Assembly: GCF_024679245.1 (NCBI RefSeq)
Contig: NC_090183.1
Coordinates: 26,211,809-26,275,808 of the forward strand
Length of the DNA stretch: 64,000 nucleotides
Source: Pseudorasbora parva
Taxonomy: Eukaryota; Chordata; Actinopteri; Cypriniformes; Gobionidae
Direction of reading: 5' to 3'
Positions 47,885-60,663 of this stretch are shown piece after piece (within the stretch, counting starts at the first letter, position 1; the number at the start of each line of letters is the position of its first letter). The notes below the pieces were generated by a model, which saw only the letters and a program-made list of their open reading frames with translations, ran no database searches and was not told the DNA's origin. Position numbers and translations under genes: made by a program.

Positions 47885-48110
47885 TCGACAGCATGTCCAA
47901 ATTTGGGAGCATGAAATTGTATAAAATGTCTTGGTATGCTGAAGCAACCCCTGAAAAACAACCCCACACCACAACCCCCCCCCCCCCCCCCCTCCACCAA
48001 ACTTTACACTTGGTACAATGCAGTCAAGCAAATAGCATTCTCCATGGCAACCACAAAACCCAGACTCCATCAAATTGGCAGACAGAGAAGCGTACTTAAG
48101 ATAAGACAAT
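47885..48110 (-). mobile_element. Tc1-like transposase fragment (third family)
   Basis: Minus strand: CIVPSVKFGGG, then VVWGCFSG-type residues split by frameshift, then SAYQDILYNFMLPNL. This matches the segment between the first and second catalytic residues of Tc1 transposases. A C18 run at 47975-47992 sits on the glycine codons and shifts the frame. Confidence 0.8.
47975..47992. repeat. C18 homopolymer
   Basis: Eighteen C in a row inside the Tc1 fragment; length may be unreliable in assembly. Confidence 0.9.
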
Positions 48111-49021
48111 ATTCCTCAGCTGGGACCATAGAGCCATTTGAAGGCCTTCAAAGCCCTTTGCAACTGCATTGATTTGGACCTTCAACATTTTGGTTGCCAT
48201 TGAAGTTCATTATATGGAGAAAAATCCTAAAATGTGTTCCTTATATTTTTTTTATTTTTCACTGAAGAAAGAATGACATGAACATCTTGAATGGCATGTG
48301 GGTGAGTAGATTATCACGAAATTTTCATTTTCAAGTGAACTAAGTGAACATCTTTAAAAACAACAGTAATTCATAAAGTTTCTGAATCCTAAGAGTTAAG
48401 ACTCAGTTCCAATCCCAATTCAATTTTATACCCCTTTGCCTACCCCTTCCGCTTGCCCCTTGAGAGCTGCAAGGCATAGGGGTGAAAATATTCCTCTAAG
48501 AAATGGGACACCACTACTACACCATTACACATCATCCTTTGATTGGTGTCCTGTAATATTTAACCAGTATGAACATCAATGAAATGCATAGGCTAGAAAT
48601 CAGACGCAAGAATGTATAACAAATTACTCACTTCCAACATTGTTTTGCGTTGTATTTGGACTTAAGAAAGCGGCACTGATTTTTAGTTCAAAAACATATG
48701 AGCTATGGAGTTTCCTACGGGCCAAACTGTTTGTTCTCCTTGTTTGTTAACCTTTCATCTGTGGCCAGTATGGATATGGTTTTGTTTTCTACTGGTGCTG
48801 AGATAACTGAGCTCTTTGCAACGTAATACAAACAAGTCAGTTGTTGCCTTGGAGCAAGGCCAGCCCTGACCAATTGGCTGCCCTAGGCAAGATTTTACTT
48901 GGTGTCCTTTGTATCAAGGTTTAGCCCTGCATGTTATCAGTCTAAGTTGTGGAAACACTGGTAAGGTTTATTCTGATTGCACTTTCTATTTCTGACGCAC
49001 TTCAAGTGTTGTCTGGGTGGA
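48111..49021. other. No gene recognised
   Basis: A stretch at about 48411-48490 (CCCCTTTGCCTACCCCTTCC) looks like one end of a MITE; the other end was not found. Confidence 0.5.
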
Positions 49022-49275
49022 GGAATGGTAAATGGACTGCATTTATATAGCGCTTTTAACAGACCCTATGGCCCTCCAAAGCGCTTTACATTTTGCCTCA
49101 CATTCACCCATTCATACACCGACGGCGATGTCAGCCATGTAAGGCACCATCCAGCTCGTCGCAAGCAGCTGGGGTTAGGTGTCTTGCTCATGGACACTTG
49201 GTCAGGTGGAACCCAGGGATTGAACCACCAACCTTTCGGTTTGTAGACAACCTACATGAACCACTGAGCCACTAA
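49022..49275 (+). repeat. Dispersed fish repeat (TTTATATAGCGCTTTT type)
   Basis: Contains gcatttatatagcgctttt, ccctccaaagcgctttaca and cattcacccattcatacacc in the order seen in a common fish interspersed repeat; a related piece is near 56830-56895. Family not assigned. Confidence 0.55.
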
Positions 49276-51038
49276 CGGCAATCTGCCACAGGAAGATTGA
49301 TGCGGCGGACCCGGGAAGTTTTTTTGTTGTTGTTGATGCTTTATTCAGTAATATTTCGAATAGTATCAATTAAACGGTAAAAAAACAAAACAAAACAAAA
49401 ACACACATTTTAGCCCCATATTCCGCCTATATGCCGCGGGCCAGCCCTGCCTTGGTGAGGAACAAATGTGCAATGTTTTTCCCATGTGAGCTGGATGTTT
49501 ATTGAAAATAAAGTTCATCTGTGCATTCATAATATTGGATTGCGAATTAAGTTTATGAGGTGAAGCTTATGCGGTATGTTTATTGCTTAGAAGTTCAATC
49601 CGGTTTAGCTCTCTATGTAGGCCTATGTCAAGTCAGGCACGAGTCGGTGGACATGGCTATAGAATCAAGCATTGTTCTTCTTTCGAGGCGGTGTTTCACA
49701 CACTGATGTCAAGGTGTGGCATATTCTGAGATCAATTATTTGCTGGGCCGGGTGTCCATAAAAGCTTTTCTTTGACTAACAAGTAAGTTTTTTTTAGCTC
49801 TGAAACATACAGAATATTCTTATCATGAGCTTTTATATATCAAAGACATATATTTTATATATATCTTTTAAATATCAAGGGAAAGTTTATTTCTCAATTC
49901 ATGACCACTTTAAATAGCACTATTGTGGCACTAACCACACCAAACATACAGATAAAATATGTTAAATGTGAGGGAAGAACAAAACACTAAATTTGGTTAA
50001 GGTGTTTATTTGACATAATTATTAAAGGTAAACTACAGCAACATAAAATAAAGAAAAGAAAATAAAGAAAGAAATGTAGAAAAACAAAAAGATTGCTGGA
50101 TAAAGCATACATTGACTACAATAATCAGTTATTAACATTTTGGTTCTCTCTCGTTTTTACATGTGTTCATAATTTCTTTGTATTACAGACAAATAAAACA
50201 GTTGACTCAAAGCATAACTATATGCTTACAAAATCTTTAACAAATGAGAACGTCTTTCTCAGAGTATGAGAACCTCTTTCTCAGAGTATCAAAAGCCAAA
50301 CATCATGATAATATTGGACTATCACGGATAAGACCAACTAAAGACATAACATTTGTATTAAGATTTGAATAAAGGAGAAGGGTGTCCATTTTCCTTGACA
50401 GAATATATATTATAATTACATGAAATTATATGGTCAGGCTAACTATTGCCTGATTCAGATGTTGAGGGTGGCCATTTTTGGGTTGACCTCATTGCAGTTG
50501 TTTGTTTGCAATACTTAAGTGCCTTCTCAGTTAGCAAATTTTGCTAGCATAATGTTTCATTGCTTTATCACTTCATGATAAATTTATGCTTTATTTTTAT
50601 TTTTTAAGCAATTGACTCCAAGCACGTGCAATATGCTTATAAAATCTTTAACACCTTTTTTATATAATATTTTGATAAAGGGTGAACATGTACCTTTTCC
50701 TATAGGCCAGACATCACTTTTGGTCACTACTGTACAGCAGTTAATTGACATTCTTAATTATCTCCAAACCATGCAGCAGAAACCAGACAGTTTTATGAGA
50801 AGTTTCCCTGAGTTTTTGGATTGTTGAAAACCATTGATGGAAATAATGTTTGCATCATTGCTCCAACTGTAAATCAGACATATGCCTATATAAAAAAAAG
50901 GATTCATACAGCATCAATACTAATTTATTATTATTCTGACAATGCAAAAAACAAAAACAAAAAAACAAACAAAAAAGTACATTTAAATATTAATGTTTCA
51001 TTATCTTGATAACAATTATTTTATTATAATTATATCAA
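49276..51038. other. No gene recognised; one duplicated segment
   Basis: Segment 50266-50352 (tctttctcagagtatcaaaa ... aaagacataacatt) is repeated at 57690-57792. Otherwise AT-rich spacer. Confidence 0.5.
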
Positions 51039-51274
51039 AGGTTCACTGTGAAATATTTTTGTAAATCTAGCGGTGAGGTTGTGAATTGCAACGCTCACCC
51101 CTCCCTTTCGAAGCACATAGAGAAGCTACGGTGGCTGACACAGGACAAAGATGTCACTGTCTGAGACAGCAGAGAGTAGCACTCTGTAGAGACATTTGTC
51201 CGTTTAAGGCTACTGTAGAAACATGGTGGTGCATTTCTGTCAGTAGATCCTCATAAATACTAAACACTGCATCT
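51039..51274. mobile_element. Short TTAA-type MITE (family P5), 236 bp
   Basis: Ends AGGTTCACTGTGAAAT and complement of AGATGCAGTGTTTAG; flanks TCAA and TTAA (51275-51278). The interior matches, inverted, part of 24968-25331 (aagctacggtggctgacac). Confidence 0.7.
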
Positions 51275-51278
51275 TTAA

Positions 51279-52009
51279 ATGATTGGTGTCATACCTCATC
51301 CTTGTAAAGTAGAGATGAGCTGGCCTTTACCAAGATCGCACGCCAGGCCCGGATAACAGAATGGGCAAAAGGGCGGGATCTGTGCGGAGCTTAGGTTACG
51401 CAATGACTATAGACGGCTGATAAATGGCTATCCACCTGCCACTCAAAGTAACCACGCCCTCAATTATGCAGAACTTTAAGGCTTTATATAATGTAAACGT
51501 ATGAGTAATAAAAATATTCACCCTCCTCACAGTTGTCATGAAGAGAAAAATTAGCCGTATATAGACCAAGACCACAATTTGTACCAGGCTGTAAACATGT
51601 TTTTTTTTTTGTCTGCTGTAAAGTTGGGAATTTTAACATGGGGCTCAATGAGATTCTGCTCCCTTCTGGAACCTGTCCCTATTGGCCAGTCGGGGAGGTT
51701 GCCGCTTGATTGTAACTTGAAAATAATGCTTTATGTAGCCTGTGTTTCTGTCGATGGATATACTTGCTGGCTCCTGAGTTATACACTAAAACAACAGCGA
51801 TAATAACAGAAAAATTTAGGCAAAACGGTCTCTTTTTGTAAAAAAAAAAAAAATCTCTGTCACAACCCGTAAATATCTGAAAATAATGTTCCGAAGGGTT
51901 TGGAACGACATGAGGGTGAGTAATAATGACCAAATTAAATTTGAATGTTAGAATATGACCACTCATTTTCTCCATCATCACCCGGGTGTAGAGGCAGAAG
52001 ACGCGAGTG
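51279..52009. other. No gene recognised
   Basis: Short open frames only; one P1-like fragment (acgacatgagggtgagtaat) near 51907. Confidence 0.5.
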
Positions 52010-52341
52010 AGAACTTGCGCAGGCTGTGATAATATTTGTCCTAAAGCGCGCACAAGTCTCACAGTGCGCAAATATTGTTATCTTTCAAATCTTGCGCTTG
52101 AACAGACAAACTCACACAAAAAGTAAGTCAACATAGCCATCTTGATGAGTATCCAAGAATACATAGTCTGTATATGCCTTAAGTGAACTTTATACAGTCA
52201 AGAAAGACGATGCATATCCGTGCATTAGGTCTTAAAGTTCTTTTTTCCCTGAACATAGCAAATACTGAACTGTACTGAAACCGTGAACCTAAAACTGTGA
52301 TACAAACCGAACCGAGAGTAATCTGTACCGTTACATCCCTA
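52010..52341. mobile_element. hAT-like repeat end
   Basis: Right terminus TACATCCCTA preceded by ACCGAACCGAGAG, the complement of a TAGGGATGTA start. Interior shared with 35843-36540. Confidence 0.5.
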
Positions 52342-52562
52342 GCGTAACGTATGCAAGGGGGTGCCACAAAATGTAGAAACTTTTCAAAGGGTGCTGTCAT
52401 AAATTAAGCCTCTGTGGCTCCCTCTGATCGCCACCAGAGGGCCTCCTCACCTGAATATTAATCCTCACTCCGGACTTCATTACCCACAATCCTTTGCCCT
52501 GACTCACCAGCCATCATTGTTTACACCTGTGTACCATTAGCCTCATCACCTCAGTCTATTAA

Positions 52563-53757
52563 AGGGATCCCCTGGTGTTGAGACTTGTATGGCTTAATAT
52601 AACATAAATGATGTCTCTTACTGAATTATGTAGTAGAAAACCCATGAAAGATCTATGTTATTTTAAAAAATCGATTTTATATTTGGACCATGGACGGCGC
52701 CATTTTGTTTGCGTTCTAGGTTGATGACGTAGAGTGGTTGAACTCCTCAATCAGCTGGCGTTACCCGTAGCTATTTTTACCACAACGCAACTCGAAAATT
52801 GTTTCAGAGTTAAACAAAACCAATGAATTGCTTTGTAATTGTACTTAAAACACACTCAAACATACATGTGCAAACAAACTCACCTACACAAGTCACAAAC
52901 AGATCGGCGGGCGGGCACACACACCTGACAGACTGGTCTGTCTCAATCGAGATGTTGGGCTGCTCAGTCTCCACGACAGGGGCTGAATCCGAAATCGACC
53001 CCCTATACCCTGAAATAGGGCATTATTTGAAGGGACGGCCATTTGTAGTGTTGTCCGACACCATAGTGGACATGTTCGAGTGCAGTCATTCAGTCTCACG
53101 TTCACCGCAATAACGAGTGTACAGCCGATTTACACACAACAGCTGTCCGACTTCACGCACTCGATCGTCTTCATTAACTCCTTCAATTTGTATTAGTGAA
53201 CAAAAGTAGCGAAAGTAATTTGTGTCTTAAAAGTGAAAGTTTAAAGATTGAGGTTAATTCACTGAGCTTGTGCTCAAACTTAAATGCACAAACCAATCCC
53301 ATGCATCATCACCAAAACATCCTGCCTCTCTTCCTCACGTTAACTTATCCCATCATCCTACCTAGATATTTCCCTCTGCTGGATACATTAGGCATTACAG
53401 TTAATCTACTGCATATCAACAGTCTATCTATGATATCAACACAGGGAATAGTGATTGAGGGTTATGTATGCGCGCACGCAGTGCGTGTGTGTTCGCGCCG
53501 ATCTGTTGGGGGGTGTGTGTGTGTGTGTGTGTGTGTTCGCGCCGATCTGTTGGGGTGTGTGTGAGTCTGTGTGAGCGAGAGAGTTTGTGTGCACATGTAT
53601 GTTTGGGTGCGTGAAGTCGGACAGCTGTTGTAAATCGGCTGTACACTCGTTATTGCGGTGCAACGTGAGACTGAATCACCGAATCACTACATAATTCAGT
53701 AAGAGACATCATTCATGTTATATTAAGCCATACAAGTCTCAACACCAGGGGATCCCT
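52563..53757. mobile_element. 1.2-kb TTAA-flanked element inside the LTR (family P8)
   Basis: Ends AGGGATCCCCTGGTGTTGAG and its exact complement; the inverted repeat runs about 75 bp. TTAA at 52559-52562 and 53758-53761. An inner inverted repeat (about 53090-53160 with 53608-53678) and two GCGCCGATCTGTTGGGG copies next to GT runs fill the middle. No transposase. Confidence 0.92.
53510..53535. repeat. (GT)n microsatellite
   Basis: Thirteen GT units between the two GCGCCGATCTGTTGGGG copies. Confidence 0.9.
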
Positions 53758-54065
53758 TTAAACCAGGTTCACTCTGCCATTCACTGTGAAGTTTTGTTTT
53801 GCTCCTGCTGACAACTCTGAGCATGTATCCTGTTTCTGGTTTCTCCCGTGTACGACTCTGGACTGAATTTCTGGTTTTTATCCCTTGCTGCCTGCCTATT
53901 GACCTGTGCTTTGCTCTACTAGATTCCATTGACCTGGTTTGCTGCCTGCCTCGACCCCGTGGCCTGTCCAGTGACTACGCCTCTGCCTTTCCCTGTTTAT
54001 TCCTGTTGTTGGTGATTGACCTCTGCCTGTTTATTTACCTTATTGTCTGTTAAATAAAGCTGCAT

Positions 54066-55030
54066 ATGGATCGTCAACCTGTGGACTCATCATTACAGAA
54101 AACTTTGCCAGATCCAGCAGCTTTCTATCAGTTGTCTACTGAAGTTTCAGCGCAGGCCCATCAGCATCAACTGGCTCGTCTGACTACACTAACAGAGGAA
54201 TTAGTCAAGACTTCCGCTTCTCCGCCCCTGAAGCACGGCCAGCACCAATTAATCCTGAGCCCACAACTACCACTCTCTCTACCCCAACTGCTAGCCCTCG
54301 CCTAGCTTTCCCAGATAAGTTTGATGGATCTCCAGCTAAGTGTAAAGGCTTTTTACTTCAGTGCTCTCTGTTTGTATCACAACAGCCCATGTTATACCCC
54401 ACTGAAGAAAGCCGCAAATCATTCGTCTGTTCTCTCTTAACGGGCAAGGCTTTGGATTGTGCTTCAGCAGTCTGGAGGGATGGTCAACCCACCTTTTCAA
54501 CCTTTAATAGTTTCCTGCAAAGATTTTGAGAGGTTTTCCAACATCCTGAGGGCGGTAAGGAGGCTGGGGAACAATTTTTAGCTCTCCGCCAGGGTAGAAG
54601 AATGGCTGCAGAGTTTTCTTTAACCTTCCACACACTCGCAGCACAAACTGGCTGGTTGGATGACACACTAAAGGTGCTCTTCCAAAAGGGCTTGAATAAG
54701 GAGCTTCAATCTGAACTGGCATGTTTATCAGTTTATTGATTTGACCAGTCACCTCGATAATTTAATTCGCAGCAGACGCCCAACCTGGGAAGGCTCTACA
54801 CTCCCATCTGCTTACGCAACCTCCCCTGAACCCGAACCTATGCATACTGGGGCCACTCATCTCTCACCTGAGGAGAGGGAGCGCCGCATTTGTCAGAGAC
54901 TCTGCCTCTATTGTGGTCTGTCTGGTCATATGAGGGCCTCATGTCACACTCGCCCTGACCGAACTAACTCCTCTGCGGTGAGTTTACCTTCTCATATTCA
55001 TGGTAAAGTCGAGGTACCAGTAGTGTTAAC
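54066..55030 (+). pseudogene. Ty3/gypsy gag remnant
   Basis: Capsid-like region ([46 protein letters not shown]) then a CCHC zinc knuckle CLYCGLSGHMRASC near 54905. The frame is broken near 54300, by a stop near 54527 and again near 54735. Confidence 0.88.
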
Positions 55031-56376
55031 CACGAATGAGACCTCTATAACCACGTTGCTAATCTGATTGACGCTGATTTTGCTGTATCCCACAACATCC
55101 CTCTAATCCCATGTGACTCTGTGTTGGCAGTGGCAGCGCTAGACGGACGCCCTTTAGGAACGAGTCAGATCCGACACACTACAGGTGACATTTCTCTCCA
55201 GATTGGAGCTTTACATACTGAGACTATTTGGTTACTTCTCATCAAATCACCACAGAATCCAGTTATTTTTTCCCTGGCTGCAGTAGCATAACCCTCATAT
55301 TTCATGGCCCGAGAGGCAAATCGTTCACTGGTCTGACTTCTGTCACAAAAAAATGCATGCTGCCCATCTCCGCTATTCACCCCACATCTGCCGCTCTGCC
55401 CGCTACCATTACTTACCTTCCTCCAGAATATCGTGACTTGTCAGAGGCTTTCAGCAAGGTCAGGGCCACTCAGCTACCTCTGCATCGCCCTAGTGACTGT
55501 GCCATAGAACTACTACCAGGAGCAACGCCCCCTAAAGGCAGAATTTTGCCTGCTATCCCAACCTGAATCTGAAGCCATGAGAACCTATATTGAGGAGGAA
55601 CTGACCAAGGGGTTCATCCGCCCTTCCACTTCTCCAGCATCAGCAGGTTTCTTCTTCGTGAAAAAGAAGGATGGAGGTTTACGTCCCTGTATTGACTATC
55701 GGGGTCTCAATGAAGTAACCATCAATTTCTGTTATCCATTGCCTCTGGTCCCTGCAGCTTTGGAACAGCTACGTACAACCAAGTATTTTACCAAGCTCGA
55801 TTTACACAGCGCCTACAACCTGATCCGCATTCGTGAGGGGGACGAATGGAAGACTGCGTACTCTACTACAACGGGGCACTACGAATACTTGGTAATGCCA
55901 TTCGGGCTGGTCAACAGCCCCTCTGTGTTTCAGGCCTTCATCAACGATGTCTTCCGAGACCTGCTTAATCGTTGGGTTATCGTATACATAGATGACATCC
56001 TAATATACTCCAACTCTCTTGAAGAGCATGTCAAACATGTGCTTTCCGTGTTGCAATGATTAATCAAGCATCAACTTTATGCCAAGGAAGAGAAATGTGA
56101 ATTCCATCAGACTTCAATCTCCTTTTTAGGGTATGGCATTAGCCCAGGAGGGGTCGCCATGGACGATTCCAAGGTTCAAGCAGTCCTTAACTGGACCCAA
56201 GCTGTGACAGTAAAGGAGCTTTAGCGCTTCCTTGGCTTTGCCAATTTCTAACGACGTTTTATTAGGACCTTTAGTACCATTGCAGCTCCACTGACATCAA
56301 TGCTTAAGAAGGGGGGAGGTCGACTTTTATGGTCCACGACAGCTACCAATGCCTTCTGTGAACTCAAAGCTTGCTT
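55031..56376 (+). pseudogene. Ty3/gypsy pol remnant (protease trace, RT, start of RNase H)
   Basis: RT is open at 55577-56059: [34 protein letters not shown] with the first catalytic Asp, and the YIDD box near 55986. Connection/RNase H-start residues follow ([28 protein letters not shown]) with stops at 56058 and about 56222. The protease region upstream is too decayed to read. Integrase absent. Confidence 0.9.
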
Positions 56377-56621
56377 CGACTCTGGACTGAATTTCTGGTT
56401 TTGATCCCTTGCTGCCTGCCTATTGACCTGTGCTTTGCTCTACTAAATTCCATTGACTTGGTTTGCTGCCTGCCCTGACTCTGTGCCGGTCCAGTGACTA
56501 CGCCTCTGCCTTTCCCTGTTTATTTCTGTTGTTGGTGATTGACCTCTGCCTGTTTGTTTACCTTTATTGCCTGTTAAATAAAGCTGCATATGGATCCTCA
56601 ACCTGTGGACTCATCATTACA
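56377..56621 (+). repeat. 3' LTR, 5'-truncated
   Basis: Matches the last 245 bp of the 5' LTR with few differences. The junction with pol falls at CGACTCTGG, which is also in the LTR, so a deletion by short homology is likely. Confidence 0.85.
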
Positions 56622-56626
56622 GGTGC

Positions 56627-57833
56627 CATGACAGAAAAAAGGTTGGAAAACACTGATCTGAAGTATTTATATTTATCAACTGTGGAAGACTATTATTACT
56701 GAAGACCAATAAATGTTCGCACTTTTTATTGCATTCAGTCCGAATGCAATGGTGTCCTACCTACCTTTCACCATATGTATTTCCATAGCTCCACGCACGC
56801 ATCTGCTCGCAGCAACAGACACCACACATCATCAGCGCGTTCAATTTATTTATATAGCACATTGACAACAGCCTAGGCTGACCAAAGTGCTTTACTGAAG
56901 AACAAGATTAAGAAAATACGTAATGCATAAAAACAAATAAAACAACAACAAAAAAATAAGAGCAACATAGTTAAACATCATCATTAAACAGGAAGACCAC
57001 AAACATAAATCAAAACTCAGGTATAAATTAATAAACCAACCAAGGGGGAAAAAATGCTAGAGTTAGTTGTCAGTCACCGAGCACTGTAACCAAAACAGTA
57101 TAGCCAGCTTTTACAGTTTCTCCTGAACCAAAACAAGCTATGCATTCATAACTATCATTTGGAAGAGATGGAAACCCATGAGATTATACTTGGAGCGGTT
57201 TGTTACTCACATTTATGCAATTCAGTGGCAACGCTATCAACGAGAAATGCTTTCAAAGCTAGCCACTCTCACCACCTCAGTCAGCACTTAAGAATCTTAC
57301 ACTTTGCTAAATGTTTCTTTTAGCTTCTCTATATAGTCTCTTACTCTTAAACCCTAATTTTTATATATAATATTCCTAATTTTTTTTGACACAAGTCAAA
57401 GCTTAAACTATTCAAAGCTTAAGAGCATTTCTGAGACGTACAAACAGGCCTTGGTCTTTTGTTGTATTTGTGGTATTCATATGAGATTGTAGTCATGCTT
57501 TCAGCCACATGATTTTTGAGTTATTTAAGGTCAATATTTTGTTGCATATTTACAATGTGAAGATGAAGAAGTTCAAGTTGCATTAGTGCAATGTTATCCA
57601 CAATGTTGTCCACAAGATGGGGACAGATCTTTCTCATTGAACCGATGATAAACACTGTAATTTTTTTTTTGGCCACAAATGGGATAAGAGGATGAGAACC
57701 GCTTTCTCAGAGTATCAAAAGCCAAACATCTACCATACAGTGCCATATAATAGTGCACTATCACGGATAAGACCAACTAAAGACATAACATTAACATCAC
57801 TCTACCTCATTCAAATTGTGTTACATCACTTAA
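56627..57833. other. No gene recognised
   Basis: A fish repeat piece (tttatttatatagcacattgac) lies at about 56838-56900; the duplicated segment at 57690-57792 matches 50266-50352. Confidence 0.5.
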
Positions 57834-58085
57834 AGCTACACTGTGTGATATTTTCTCCCATCTAGCGGTGAAAAGGTATATGACCATCCAGTGAATAATA
57901 GTTTCTATTCCTCTCAATTCTGATTTTGTTTTAACTCCTACGGTTGCCGATGTAGTCCAAGATTAACATGGCAATCCTGCTCTTCACATTAGACATGGTG
58001 CCATCGAGTGTTAAAACGCAAAAGGCGAAGCTTGAATTTATGGGTATGTCCCTCTTTGTCTAATGTACTTTCAAGATGGAGGGTC
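57834..58085. mobile_element. TTAA-type MITE (family P2), right-truncated
   Basis: Follows TTAA (57830-57833) and matches 8362-8605 closely; the right terminus is missing. Confidence 0.8.
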
Positions 58086-59968
58086 AACTGTTCATGTGTG
58101 GTATCATGATGGTGTTTAAGGTTTGTGTGAATGACACCTTCCATATTATCTGCTTGTGATGAGCTTTGATTCATCATGTGACTGTCACCACCACTGTGAT
58201 TGGTGATTGTCATTATGGTCAAAGTTAGCCTACATAACAGATATTGGCATTTCAATAGGTTTGTAATGTAACATTATTTCAGTCAATGAAACACGGATCA
58301 TGTTAAAAATCCAGAATAAGCAGTGATTTCTATCACTTTAAAAACAACATGATGGGTGTTTTTACACTTGTGGTTTAGTTCAGAACAGGGCATGGTTCAC
58401 ATAATTGTTTTTGCTGAAATTGTATAAAATTGAATTGGATACCTGAATCGATATCCAGCCTTAATCAATATGTATTAAATAATAATACAGTGACCCAACA
58501 ATGGCTTTTAGCCTAATTAGTGCTACTCCAGTGGCATGTTCATAACATAGATAAGCTACAAGAGATAAACATATCAGCTTGAGCTGCTGACAATTTCTCA
58601 TTTTTAATCAGTTTTCATTTATATGAGTCAAGATCTTTTAGCCTATTGCTGTTTTCATTTGATACTTGAACAAAGCTAAATATTATTTGTATATTACCCT
58701 CCATCCAATAATCACAATAAGCATAATGCTTTACTTTCATTCTCAGCTTTTAAATTCTTAAATTTCATAATGAAATACAAAAAATAAACAATTTTAGGGC
58801 ACTTTAACGTGGTGTGATAGATCACTGTATTTTCCAAATAGAAATAGAAACAAATAAAACAAATGATCGTATGTAAGCAGATGCATATGTAAAATAATGT
58901 GATCATCATCATTAAACAGCATTTAAATCAGAACTATCTAATATTCCTGAATAAATGTGGACCCAGAATGAGCTACAGGACTGTGCAAGCATAGGGGTGT
59001 TAATGGATTCGATCTACTCCATCTTTGTTTGATCATCGCTCTGAATCTAAACTGGATGTCTTTCATAAAAATGTGATTTTCTCAGCTTTTTGTTGAAAAT
59101 GTTGCCATTTTTAAATTAAACTTACGCTTATGTGAAAGTTTAAATGGGAGTTGTGAAATTCCAGGTAACAATGAAACTTATAATAATATGAGCATGAATA
59201 TTATTACTCACTCTGTACTCTGTAATATGTTAAATATGTAAAGTATTACAGAGTAGTCTTTAAAGTAATTGACAAGTAGTTATTTAGTGTCCTTACATCA
59301 CTCTCTCAAATTCCCCAATTCATGTCTTTATTCTCCCCTCCCTTACTTTTTCTATACCTCTTTTAGAGCATTCATCTTTCTTCTAGTCCAGTAAAATATT
59401 GAAGAAACTTTGATGAAATGGGCACTTTTGTTCTAAAAATGGCTTATTATAACCTGTTTTCCTAACATGAATTATAAAACCAATGTTTAAGTTTGTGCAA
59501 CACTGAAGTTGTTACAATAAAATGTTAATATTTTTGAGCAGATGAGAAACCAGATTATGTGGTTTCATTATGAGCTGATGTGAGTTTTGATCATGTAAGT
59601 TGTTTTAACTCAGATAATCAAGTTAAAACAACTATAAACACTGGATAAATTTAACAAAGTAAGTTGTTTTAACTCAGATAATAGAGTTGAAACAACAAAT
59701 GTTCATTAGTTATATAACTTGTAAAACATAACATTTTGAGTTGAAACAAATAATGTATTTAAGTTAAGTTGACTCATGTTTTTAAGGCAGCAGGTGAACT
59801 TTCGTTTCTAAGTTTAACCGACTTGAAATGTTTTACAGTGAGGAGACAGAGGAGGAGACACACTGGAGATCGAGGTAGCAGGTAAGTAAATATAGCGAGT
59901 CCTTGAGGTGAGTATGCACAATAGGCCTAACAAAATCGGACAGTAACTGAGAGTGTGCATGTGGCTTA
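58086..59968. other. No gene recognised
   Basis: AT-rich. Around 59600-59840 there are repeated AAGTTGTTTTAACTCAGATAA units (at about 59597 and 59662), probably the end of a dispersed repeat. Confidence 0.5.
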
Positions 59969-60663
59969 ATGCTGCCTTCACGTGCTATCAGAATTATTGT
60001 AAATATGAGTTCTCGAGGTAAAAATTGCACATAAACGCCCTGTGATGTCTTGTTTACCACTGGGAAGTTCGGAAATAATTTTGATACCTATCCCGAGTGG
60101 GCGTGGCATAACCGTTAAAAATGGCAGATGGGAAACGAATTTCTGCTGTGGCAAGTGTTTTATTAGGTTTTTTTTCCACGACAATTTCATTGTCTTGTCT
60201 TGTCGTTAATGTATACATATTTACATAAATGAATAATCATTTGAATCATATTGTGTATTTTAAACACATGGAAAATCGCATGTAGTTGACCATCATTCCA
60301 GAATAGTGAGCAAGCTGACTATCTATAGTGTGGTAAAAGTAGCTATACAATAGGATAATGTATGGCTGAAAACTATTGCCATTTTAGCCTTTAAGCAGCC
60401 TTTATTGTCTATATTATGGCTTTATTGTGAATGTGATTATAAACTATATGCTTTCGTGTTGTGCTGATATGTTTGCCATTTGTTCTATGATTTTCTGGGA
60501 CCGGGAAATGACTGAAATGGTTAGGCTATAGTGTTAAAATAACCTTTTCCAAAGACGCACAAAAGTGAACCTATAGCGTCTTCCATTATTTCCGACAACA
60601 AAGCACCTGGACACAACAAGCTGTGGGAAGTGGGAAACTTCCGATGACACGTGAAGGCAGCAT
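59969..60663. mobile_element. MITE with ATGCTGCCTTCACGTG inverted ends, 695 bp
   Basis: The left start and the right end (CACGTGAAGGCAGCAT) are a perfect 16-bp inverted pair. No clear target duplication; no coding content. Confidence 0.75.

Larger units (their letters stand above)
52395..54097 (+). repeat. 5' LTR, interrupted
   Basis: About 504 bp of LTR plus an inserted TTAA element (52563-53757). The last 245 bp (from ACTCTGGACTGAATTTC) match the 3' LTR closely. Confidence 0.88.
52395..56621 (+). mobile_element. Defective Ty3/gypsy LTR retrotransposon
   Basis: Two LTRs (52395-54097 and partial 56377-56621) enclose gag and pol remnants on plus. The element starts TGTCAT, ends TTACA, and has a 5-bp target duplication GGTGC at 52390-52394 and 56622-56626. 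The RNase H C-terminus, integrase and the 5' half of the 3' LTR are missing; pol jumps straight into the LTR at about 56377. Several stops and frameshifts break both genes. It is a retrotransposon relic, with no envelope-like frame. Confidence 0.93.

Noticed and set aside
47343..47972. 209-codon minus-strand frame in the GC-rich block
   Set aside because: It starts within a Tc1 remnant and continues as Glu/Arg/Pro-rich low complexity; high GC lowers stop frequency. Not supported as a gene.
47767..48000. Gly-rich small protein
   Set aside because: The glycine run comes from the C18 homopolymer inside a Tc1 fragment.
53196..53564. 122-codon frame in the TTAA element
   Set aside because: Its end is GT-repeat translation (Val/Cys runs) and the rest is not conserved in the element's mirror half.
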